Shown here piece by piece: positions 26,901 through 39,133 of a DNA stretch of 64,000 nucleotides. This DNA is from Parelaphostrongylus tenuis (lineage: Eukaryota; Nematoda; Chromadorea; Rhabditida; Metastrongylidae), in NCBI GenBank assembly GCA_019055375.1, contig JAHQIW010007148.1, positions 1 through 64,000 of the forward strand. Reading direction: 5' to 3'. The number at the start of each line of letters is the position of its first letter. The first letter of the stretch is position 1. The notes under the pieces were generated by a model. It did no database searches. It was given only the letters and a program-made list of their open reading frames with translations, and was not told the origin of the DNA. Position numbers and translations under genes: made by a program.

Positions 26901-29900
26901 ATTAGAAACTTAGATGAGGTTATTAAAGAGCGCGAAGCATACATAGGAGGAGAGACGGGAGTTTTTTAGAATATAAAGGAACCGATTTTACCAGGGAAAT
27001 TATAACAAAGGGGACGGTCTGTGTAGAGACTTCAGAAAAAGCCGACGTGACATTCATAGGTGTCACGGTGAACAACGAAAGCTTAGGCCGGGTTGATTGC
27101 CTAACAGAACCGAAATAGGCATCGTTGTACTAGAGAATATAAACTAAGAATCATAATCAGATAAAAACTTTCCCTGTCCTCGACTAACTTCGGCAGTGAT
27201 TGAAGAATAATCCATTTTCTTATTCATAGAGCACGAGGTTGTTAAAGACGGTTTATCAAGTCCGATAAACAGCACACTGTAGACAGTTGTCTTACGTTTC
27301 GGCAGTTTTGCTTTCTTCAGAGTCGTTTTTTTTGTCTTGTAGTCCACTAAATCTATGGACCAGCCGCACTGAATCTTACATGGGTGGGTGTGTGTGGTCT
27401 ACATATATAGTGCACCACAAAAAAGCAAAAGAAAACGGCTCTGAAGAAGGCAAGATTGCCGAAACATAAGTCAACTGTCTGTATTGTACTGTCTGTTGTA
27501 CTCAATAAATCGTCTTTTATCAATCTCATGTTCGCCGAATAGGAAGATCAATTGAACAAAAAACTCCCCTTTTTCAACTGACTAATGAGATTTTTTCTAA
27601 GTCCTACTTTCCCATCGGTCAACTTGCATTACATGGTATCTCAAATCTTAGTCTTTATGAATCGCCTCTACATTTCTCTTCCTAACTTTTCTTTTTAGTT
27701 GGGACATCGATAACCTTAGCTGTACGTGGTACTGATCAAGCAAATCCACCACATCATGCCACCGCTGAGGTTGTTTCTTCGTATTTTTTTCCTTTTCGTT
27801 TAACTTATTCGGCAAATGTAACTTTTGTAATTGCAAATAATTGCATCTTTTTGAACTACACATTTAATATCTGAACGGAAAAATTTTTGTATCCATGTGC
27901 AGGTGAACCTGTTCTAATCTTCCTATGCATATCATTTCCAATATCCCATCAAGACTGACATCAAGTAGGGCTAATAACAACTGTCCATTTTTCCTGTTAT
28001 TTTTTGCCTTAGATCGATGTGTTTAGGTTATGATTACGGTTCTATCCGGAGAAACTCCCATACCCAAGTTCAGTAACAATCATTATCTCTTTGTAATTCC
28101 TGAGGACTCGGTGGTCGGGACTGTTATTGGAAAACTGCAGCAGATCGATCTAGGTTGATTATAACTTGTTTTTGCTATGTTACTTTGTTCTGTTTCAATG
28201 TCCTTCCACCGTTGATTTGCGGAGTAATGTTTTCTTTTTCTGGCAGTGGTGTACTGGCCCTTTGCTACGGCAATCATTCTCGGCTTGCGGGCGGTTCGGA
28301 CGGCTGCGAAGAGCGATGGGCGAGAGATAGACTATCTTTCCAATAGCCGAGAGATAATACTTTTTGTATATCCACTGACTATGTACCATAACTTGACTAA
28401 TTGAATGGATTATCCGTCGATTTTTATTAAAGTTGCGCACGTCTTCGTAAGCCTTCCGAACAGCGTGGAAACGCGTGTATCCTTTCCGCGTCATGCGCTA
28501 GTGAAAGGGCTAACCATTTCGCATCGGAATGTATCTATTTGGATACACGAATTTCTAGAGGCCTTTCTCACTGGGAAGTAAATCCTTCTCAACTCTGTAG
28601 CAGTTATTCGAGATCTTAAATCTTGAGAAATTTCAGTAGTGCGTTTGTTTTCTGAAAAGCTTTTCTTCATTGTGTTGTATCAGTGAAAGTCATGATTTTT
28701 TTTCACACTTAGTCTGTGCTTTGTTTGCTCGATTGGGTCTGTGGTTTTAGCTAAATTATTGGTGCTCATTCGATGTGAAACAAAAAATGCTTCTACCAAT
28801 AGAAGGAGAGATAGAACAAAGTTCCTATTATAATTTGCTCACAAATGATTTGAAATTCATCCGAAATGGAAAAAAGTCTCTAGGTAAATAAAGAAAATCG
28901 CGCGTTCTTACGAAGCCGTAGTTGAAATCACTGCGCACGCACAGTGTCATTCGAGCGGCGCTCTATTTTTGTTATTTATTTGAAAATTTCTCGGGAAAAT
29001 TTCTGGTTTTTTGCATTTAAACTGTAGAAGAGACTTGTTCCTATTCTCTGAGTATAAACTTTTTTTGTTTCACAATGCCAAGTAAATCCCCTCATGATGT
29101 TCAAGCGACGCACTGTGCTACACGTAATCTTCCTGTTGCTCTAAGGGCGCTTTATGTAAGCCTTTTTGGACAGCAATTTCATCATTTAAATTTTTTGAAA
29201 TTTGAGCTATTCGAATGACTGCAACAAATCAGCGAAAAGCCTCTCACAGACCCCAGCCGAGCAAGCAAAGCAAATTGTGTGTACAACATAGAATTTTCTT
29301 GCTACTACAACCCAATAAGAGAAAATTCTTATGAACCAAGCACATTGTCTAATGACCGAGATTTGAGCTTCCGAATAATTACTAAGTATAAGAAAGAAGT
29401 TGTTTCCAGCGAGAAAGGCCTCCAGAAATTCGTGTATCCAAATGGATACACTCCGTTCCTAAAGGGTTAACTTCCAGTAAGCGCTAAGAAAGATTTCAGT
29501 TGTATTTTTTTCATGTAGTGATACCATTGTAATTCAGTGTCTTGTAGATGTTGCCGAAGTACGTTTCTCTATCCCTGCTCCACCTGATGATTTCCCTTTT
29601 ACAATAGAAAGATCAAGTGGGAAGTTGATTGTGCGACAGACACTAGATAGGGAAAAGAGAGACGTAGATTGTTTCTATCCTTCATCCAACCCTACTTCTT
29701 TTTCAGAATTCTCTAAGTTTAAGGTTTGGCGCTTTGTGGCGCGCGTAGATGCAGCCGGCGGAGCTCATTCGATGACTACGGTAACCATACGTCTGTCAGA
29801 CGTCAACGACAACGCACCGATGTTTGTGGGTGCTTACGATCGGATATCAATCAGCGAAGATGCACCGGTTGGGACGAGTATAGCCGTTTTCTCGGCGACC

Positions 29901-32900
29901 GATCTGGATCGTTCACCTGGAGGAATGATTAGTTTCAGTCTCACAGAGGTAAACTTCAGTGACATGTTTCATCAGCCGTGCCTTCATTTTACTGCTTCTT
30001 TGGCAGTATTATAATTTCATAACTATAATCCAAAATTGCTAAGTGATTAGCCAAGCTTTGAACTTCGGTTGAGTTGAACCCACGTCTCATCTTCAACGCA
30101 CTTAATTACTCGGGCTGCTGCCCAGCTATCGCTCTGATTCGCCGTCGGAAACGGTGAGACGCGGATTCGACTCTTTCCCGATGTCTCGTCAGCTTTCAAT
30201 CGATTCCCATATATTTGAGATGTATCTGAGAGTCGCATCGTTAGTTTTCTCTCATCTAGGGGTCACATGGTGATGGAACATTCAAAGTCGATGCGGAATC
30301 CGGATGGTTAGTTGTCGACTCGCCACTCGATCGAGAGCGTCAATCATTACATGAACTCATAGTTCGTGCTACGGATGAAGGAGGAATGTTCACGGATCAT
30401 AAGTTCAAAGTTGAGGTAATCTATCCTGTGTTCTACTATTGGTATGTCAGTAATCCTCTGAGACCGCGTGTCTTGTTTTGAACACCTTATTTTTTGGAGG
30501 CCATTTTCGCCGGAGAAAGCGAATTCACTAGACTCCTAGTACTCATTCGATAGCATGAAAAATGGTGATTCTAACACTATGCTTACTTTTATGAAAGACC
30601 TCCAGACTGCGCTGTAGGAGTGGAGGAGATTCTTCACGTTTTGCACTAAGACAAAAGGTCACAGATAGACGTGCTCTATGTAATGAAAACATGCCAGGCT
30701 ATTGAGAAAAGGATGCGACCGTCAAAACATAAGAGAAACATACCTTTCATTGACGCTTTTTGAGACCACGCTTCAGAAATTCAATATAGTTTGATAGATA
30801 TGTGAATGAGAAGCACTAGAGGTGCCATTTCAGAGTTCAGGAAAGGTTCAAAACATCCTATCAGACTTTATAAATCTTTTGAGCGAAGTTGTCAAAAAAG
30901 TCGATTGAAAGGTCTCGTTGCATATGCCCACGTAATAGCCGTACGCCATGCAATTGACAATCCATCACCGAAAGAACGTCATATCAAGTGATCTTTCCAC
31001 TTGGTGTACAATCGAACATGTTAGGCGACGATTTCTAGCAACAGTAAGGCATGTGTTGTCAGCCGGATAGGCATGTGCTATTGATAAGACTTGCGATAAA
31101 GCCGAAGCGTACGTCTAGCATTAGAGATGTCATATCAGACCTTTGATAGGCTTAAAATATTCTATCAAGCTATTGTAAGAGAGACCTAAAATTTCTCTGA
31201 GGATGGCAAAAACTGTACTTCATTAGAGAAAACCGCACTTCGTTTGCGAATCGCGTGTCAACTGCGATCCATAAAAGGTTGCAGATCGAGTGAGCTTTTC
31301 TTTTTCAGGCGAAGTTTAGTGGGATACTCTTAGAAGTTTAGGTGTTCTAATAAGGCTCAATCCCATTATTAGCTTTATGTATCATCAGTCTACAAATTTA
31401 TTCCAGGTCACTGACGTTAACGACGAACCCCCTCGTTTTGACGAGAATTTTTACATTGTCAGTGTCGATGGCAGTCATTTGACTATTGGTCAGATTATTG
31501 CTAGGGTTGTTGTGACGGTGGGTAGAGAGTTTTAAATATTCTACTAATTAAGCCTTCTAAATCTTCTTGAGAAAAATTCGATCTCAAATTTTCTTCTTCG
31601 TTTCTAGGACAAAGATTTGCCACCGTTCAACAACGTTCGCTTGTTCATTAGTAGAGGAAATGATGATGGTCTTTTCAAAATTGACGACTCTGGAAAGATT
31701 ACAATCGCTCGATTGAACCATGTAAGGAACATCTACAATCTGACTCTACTAGCCTTCGACGGATTTCATGCGACAAATGCAATAATGATGGTAAGGTTGT
31801 TTCAGCTATATAAACAACTACTATTAAGGTATTTTCGAGGTTTGCAGAATATAACTGAGATTTTTGACCCTGCGGACGGCGCGCATTCCATGAAATGCAC
31901 CACTGTTTTCTTAGCTTTTTTACCGTATAGAAATCATATATTATAATTTTGGTAATCAATCGGTAACCTGAAACAGCGATCTCAGCTGTGTACTTTGCTA
32001 TGAAAGGGCTTTTTAAATGTTCCGTAGCAGCTACAATAACATTATTGAATTTTTTCACTCGTTCATTTTTGTTTGCTCAGTTGGAAGACTTATGGGGTTA
32101 CTAAAGACTTTCAGTAATCATTCGACACAATGCTTAGTATTTAAAAGGTCCTTACATAGCACTGTGAGAGCAGAAGGAAGATTACGTTTCACCCTCGCAG
32201 TTAGTTGTTTTCGTACAACTTAGGTTGGAGAAAAAATTTCCCTAACACCCGCTGAAAATTCGAGGTTTATATATAGAATCAAACAAAAACTACAATAATT
32301 TTTTTCATAATAGAGACCATCATTATCAGCGATTTTTGCCAACGATCTGCAAGCTTCCGGATCTGCTCGAAATTGTCATTCCTTAGGATTTTAATCGAAA
32401 AGCTCCTGGCATGCCTCTTCAACTTGATCAAATGTCTCGAATCGGCGTCCATGCAGGACATGTTCCATTGTGACGGAAATCGGACCATGATCTGGCGGCG
32501 CAACATATGAACTGTAGACTGGATGCGGCAAGATCTCAACTCGCTCCAGTTCTTCAAACTTTTCCTTTTAGTCTTCTTTGAGATGTGTGGTTTGGCATTG
32601 TCTTACTGGAACAGCACGCGTTTTCGACGAATCAAGGGTACTTTTTCTTCAACAAATCGTAGACTCGGTTCAGCTGCTCGCAGTAGAGTTCGCTGTTGTT
32701 GGTGCGACCATCTAGAACAAGTTCGAAATGCAAGACACTTTTCCCTCCAAACTCAAACGCAGATGATGACCTTTTCGTCAAACGGGTTTTGACCGCAACT
32801 AATGGCGAACTTAAATTAGAATTTGATGCATCATAACTAGCGTTGCTGTGGGGCTTCTTACAGAAGTATTTCGAGAGGCTTCTTACAGAAGTATTTCTGA

Positions 32901-35900
32901 GATATTCCCATGAATCTACAATAGCTTACACTGTGTGTGATAGACATGAAATTCGAAATTTCTGCGGGTCATAAGGAACTTTTTTCTCAACCAGTATGAT
33001 ATATGTGCGTATATACACATGCATATACGCGTGCATATGCATATGTCTAAATATATGCATACACGTACATGTGTATATACATCTGTATGTGAACATACAC
33101 ATATGTATATATCGGTACATATATTTTTATATAATTTTAATATCTATATATATATATATATATATTTCTTTTTCTGGCAAAATGGAAAAATTCTTAAGTA
33201 GAGAACAAGTTGCACACCGCTTACGAATCGCACTGCACGGTTGATCAAGTGCTGTCCCGAAAGGGTTAAGGAACTGAACGTTCCATATTTTCACAACCAG
33301 CTCGTACATGTTGTATTCGGGAGAGAAATAAAAGAGTTAATCTTCTCGGCGTTGGTGAGTTGCCGAATGATGCGCCATCATCCAACTTCTGTAAGCATCG
33401 TTATGCCTGTCTGGCCTTTACAATGACGCGCGGTGGTCTAGCCGATGTACCAAGTCAGTACTGCTAGTCTTCCAGACAAGTCTGTTAGTAATCCGCCTAG
33501 GCCGAAATGATGAATGCTTGATGACCTTGGATTCAAGATCGAATCATCAATCGTTTGTGTCTCGCAGAGCTTTTCTAACCACTGGAGCACAAGCACGGAA
33601 ACGAAAATATTATTGAAATAACAGGATGCGACACGTTAAATTTCGCCATAAAGCTTGAAGAATGCTTATTGTCTTTTTCAGGTGACTCTCACTTCTAGTA
33701 GCTCGTCGACATTTGAGTGCGATCGGGATAAGGTAATAACGATAAGAGTTCCTGAGGACGTTTTGGTGGACAGTGAAATTTATCGCGAGGAATCCAACGT
33801 CAAAATCGCTGGTGCTCGATATCTGCTTATTTCATCTGGCCCATCACTACCGTTTGCTGTCAATCAGAATACTGGATCGATTTCTATAAAGGCTGCTCTT
33901 GATGCTGAGGTGAAGAAGAAGGTCAGTGTACTTTTCATGGTTCATTATTAGTAAGTGCAGCTATTCCATTGGAAATGAGGAAAATTGCATTAAAGGTTGT
34001 TAAAATCATTACCTAAATGGTGATAATCATATTGATAATGACTGCAGTCTAGTGACTTTTTATTAGGTCTCACTAAGTTTTGGCACTTGAGCAATGAACA
34101 CCAAACTTATTAACCAGAAGTAATTCAAAATGCTTAACAACGCTATTCAACGTATACGTCATCAGCCTGAACCAAATCAATAGCAGCTGCTCATCCTTGA
34201 TTTTAGAGAAAGTTGTCAATCGTCGATAAAGTGATTGATGTCTCGGAACTTTCTTGCCCAAGAAGTGCTCTTGAGGCCAGAAGAGCTGATAGTCACACGG
34301 CGACAAGTCAAAACTGTACGGGGAATGATCCAGGAACTCACAGCCCAGTTCTGTCAACTTCTTGCTTGTCAGTTTGGTGACATGCAGCCTTGCGTTGTCT
34401 TGAAGCAGGAAGAGATGTCGGTGACGTCGACGTGACAGGGACCAGATCGCAGCGGTCCAGGTGCCCTACAGTAGGCTTGGCGTTGATGGTCTCTCCGGCT
34501 GACAACAAGTTTTAGTGAATCGCCTCGGTTTGGCCCCAAGTTATGATGAGCATAGCCTTTGGTGCGAATCGATCTGAACGTGGGTGTTTATTTCTCAAAT
34601 ACCATAACTAATGAGAAGACCTAGTATCTTCTATGTCGACTTATTTTCGACAATATGCTTTTGCTTAACTGTTTTGACCTCAGGGATGTTTTTTCAGTAC
34701 GCTTTCATTCGACAAGTGGAACTGAAAGGTGTTAGCTCATCGTGTAGTCAGCCGGTAGAAGTACACGTCCTGGATGTCAATGATGAGTCACCTGTTTTTG
34801 TTCGAGACGAATTCGTCGTTTCTATACGAGAGAACGAGCCCGCAAGTCGCACCGAAAGATATTTCTTGACGAGAGTGCATGCTGTTGATAAGGTTTGTTT
34901 CTCCTTAGTTCGTAATTGAAACTGACGACTGTCGTATACAAGAGTTTCAAAGCGGTTCAAGTTATGGTAGCTTACATCTTTTTGTCTATCAACGGGGATG
35001 AATAGCCTGTTTGGCATGTTTGTTGTTAGAGCCTAATAAAGTGCAACAATAGTGAAATTACATATCGAAGCTTCACCTTTTCGTTGTTCGAGTTTCAGTC
35101 TTTTATGCATCAGTAGCTGTCAAGTATTCTTTGAAGTAATCAAGTTGTGGCAGTGGTAGAGTGGTTATGATCCGAGTGCGAATCTCGTCCAGTACACCAA
35201 AAAACTATGTTGATTCAGTGATAGAATGATCACTCTACCACTGTCTCAGTAGTGGTTTGATGTAGGGCAATGCCATTTCATGCGCTAAGATGTGAATATT
35301 CTAATTTTCATAGGATTCCGGCATTTTTGGACGAGTGAAGTACAGCTTGATATCCGATAATTACGATGCGTTCGTCATTGACAGTGAGACTGGTGCCATC
35401 ACAGTAAATCGACCACTAGATCGAGAGCAGACGCAGGAGTATTCGCTTCGGGTACTGGCTGAAGACTCCGATCCTGTTAAACCAAGGAGTAGTGAAGGTA
35501 GATAGAAGTAGACTATTATCTCTGAGTGCCTTAAAGTGTGTTAGACTAGCGATATTATCAGGTGTTCCATAATTCTTGGCCTTTGTAGCAATAAACACTA
35601 AATTCATTAGCCAGAAGTAATTAAAATGCATGATTTGGTATCGTCAATTGCACGTTTTTGTCAACATTTTGGTATACCACTTGCCTAGACATGCTTCAAG
35701 CTGTGAGCTGTTGTGGGAAGCAAATTCGCTTGTTACTCATGCTCCAACAGCGCGTAGGGGAAAATGCTACTGAAGCGGCATGCAAGATTGATGGGAGCTT
35801 CCTGTGGACGGCCTAGGGTGTGACTGATCCTCTAGACTGTTCACTCCAGCTGTGGACTTCGCGAACCACTCCATAGTCGCTTTTCTGCAACCGTATCATC

Positions 35901-38900
35901 GTTACAAGCTCCATTAATCTTGCTCGCCGCTTCTCTAGCAATTTCCCTAACGCGTCATTCGTGCATGAGTAGCAAGCGAATTTGTTCCCGCGATAGTTTC
36001 AGCCATCGTGAAAGCAAGCATGGGCAGGTTGTATACCAAAATGTTCGCAAAAAAATGCACAATTGAAAGAAACTAAAACCGTGCAGTTTCATTGCTTCTG
36101 GTTAATGAATTTAGTGTTTTTTGCTATCGTACCAAAACTTATGGAACACCTAATATTTTTGCAATTCTGTTTCGTTATAATTGTTTCAGCGGTGGTGCGT
36201 ATCACTGTAGTTGATCAGAATGATAATCCTCCCGTATTCGAGAAGAGCGAATACATCTTACAGGTTTATTACATTCTTTATACATTACTTTTATTTTATG
36301 CTTTTTTGCACCGCAGCTGTTTTTTATGAGGTCTTTTTTTGACTTACCACCCTCTTTTCTATGTTGAATCAGAATTTGATCCTTTGAGGACGACATGTAC
36401 TGTTTTCGGTACCATGTTATTCATAGACGTTCTTCCACTGGACACACTTTTCACTGAACTTTTCGTATTCGTTTGACTACTTGAAAAAGACTATGTAACA
36501 GTGGGCTTATTAACTCTAGAGGCTTTCATGTCGCGCTTGTAGCAACGAAGCAGAGATCACGCTGGCATTTGGAGCAGCTCGTCAGCAAATTTACTGACAT
36601 CACAAAGTAAAAACATAAAGCTAATACTCCATGGGAAGACAGAACAAAGTATCTTATGCAGTTTTATGAAGGTTTCGGCTCTTAAAGAACAAAAATAGTT
36701 GAAATTATTGTCGAAAATTATCGATGAATTGACATTATATGCAATGCGAAGTGTTATTTTGACAAATTTTTCATTATTTTCTGGTTTTCTTCGCACATAA
36801 TAGTGTTTATATGCACCAAGACATAGGAGGGTATATGGAAAAGCATAGGGCATCAAACTGATATCAAAAGCCTAGGAATATTTTCTAAACAGAAAAAGAC
36901 TTTAATCAATTAACAAAATCGCGCGCAGCGATTTCAGCTGCCGTCCGGAAAGGGTTGGTCAGGAAATGTTTGCTTTGTGATATAAGCTCAAGCATTGGGT
37001 GACAAAGGGAAAATGTTGTGGAGCGTTATGGTAGTAGATTGAATCGGCAACCTTCTTCCCGATATCCGGAATCACTAATCATTCGGCACTACGAACTGCT
37101 CGCCGCCGCACGCAGCGGCTGGGCGACGTGGGGCTAGCGCTATGGCCCTATCGTACCCAAAGTGTTAAAGCGTTTTACGGTATGTCTGTAAGTGGAGGAC
37201 TTCAGTTCTGCTCATAGACCATATATTGCAGTGGATTTTGTGATTTAGGTGATGGAATCGGAATCCGTTGGATATACGCTGTTGACATTGCGAGCTATAG
37301 GAGGTGATGCTGATGAGAGTGTGAGCTACATGCTAAGTGAGAACGGAAGCCACAATGCCTACATTGAGCTGAATAAAGAAAACGGTTTGTAGTTTAATTG
37401 CATAAAGTGCCGTATTGTGATGGTTTGAACCGCATTTTTTTAGGAGTTCTCAAACTGGCCAAAGGATTAGATTTTGAAAAAGAGAAATTGCTGTCACTTA
37501 CGATCATTGCTACAGATTCTGGCGATCCACCACTATCAACGGAAGCATTTGTTACGATACAGGTCAGCTATGTGTTTGTTTACTGTTGTCTTCTGATCAC
37601 TATAGACCTATGATTGGAAAGTGAGGAACAAAAAGAGGCGATTCAATTTAGATCAGTTATGGACTGACCGTCATGTTTGTTCTCAACATCCCTCAATGAA
37701 AGATGTTTTTCGAAACAAAATTTGCAGTTCTCATAGCTTTTTACAGATATTGGATGAAAATGACAACATTCCTGTTTTCGTAAAAGAGAGCTACAAAGCA
37801 GCCGTGGACGAAAATTCTCCAAATGGTACGAAAGTCGTGAAGGTAATAGATTCATTTACTAGCTAATTGCTCAGTAAGGACTGATTCGAAGCAGTATTAA
37901 TTCTGTTTTTCTCTCTTATCTTTGTTCTCCTGTAAATTAACGTTGTGTGAATATTAGAGTTGGCAAGAAATTTTCCGGACTTTTTTATTTTTAATATCAT
38001 CTTCTATGCATTTGAGTTTTTGTTTGTACTGTCGTTTAGAGCAGCTTCTTGCGGTTACTTCGATATATAGTACTTATACCTTTGTTTTAAGATGGATTTG
38101 TCTTGAGTGTTATATATCAAAATAATCGCATGAAGCTGCTCTAAACGATAGTAAAAACACAGACTTAGTACATGGAAAATATTCAACAAAAGCGTGAAAG
38201 TACAGAAAGTTTCTTACCAACCCAAAATATTTCATAGAGATGCAAGCTCACCCCTCTTTTCGCTCTCGATTCTCTTCCGTTTGTTATTAGCCAACATTCC
38301 AACCTCTCCACTACCATTTCCGAGATTTTCTTCTCATGATTATCCTCACTTTTTGAATATTTTCTAGGTGAAAGCTGTTGATGCGGACAGTGAGCATTAT
38401 GGCCGTGTCGCCTATTCGATCAAAGGCGATCCCGGTCCATTTTCTATTGATGAGCATGGATGGATTACCGTAGCTGACCTTCTCGATCGAGAAGTGGTAT
38501 GTGTTTATAGATTTTTTCTAAACCTTGTTCGATGTGAAACTTAGTCAACTATGTATAGCAAGCGTGATAACTCAAGTCTCTCATTCCTCTTTCTTTTTTT
38601 GGCGATAGTGTGCCTATGCTTGTAACAAAAGATCGAAGGAATTTTAAGATCCTTATATTCAGACGTCATATTATCGTCTTCAAGTTGAAGCGCATGATGG
38701 TGGTGAGCCAGCTCAAAAATCTCTGGTCACTGTCGTGATTGATGTGAATGACGTAAATGACAATGCCCCGGTGTTTATCGACTGCAACATGACAGCAGTT
38801 GTACAGGTACGACAGAAATATATATTTCAAAATTTCCAAGCTTAAACAATGAATTTTCTTGATGTAGAATAACGTAGCGACAGATAGAATGCGTCTAGAC

Positions 38901-39066
38901 TTCTGTACGATTTGTCCATGAGGCATCAGATTCTATATCTAGCAAATCATTGCCTGGAAAAATAATAAAGTTAAAACAGATGTAAACCTTACTTTGTCGG
39001 CTATAATTTTGTTTAACAAGAGATCTACTAACCAGCACTAATTGTATATATATATGCATATATATA

Positions 39067-39133
<67 letters not shown>

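Larger units (their letters stand above)
24657..27698. other. 3-kb intron with two SINE-A copies and a TIR element
   Basis: No exon was recognised between exons 30 and 31. The insertions are listed separately (24973-25254, 26068-26345 and 27228-27535). The remaining sequence is AT-rich and unremarkable. Confidence 0.6.
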
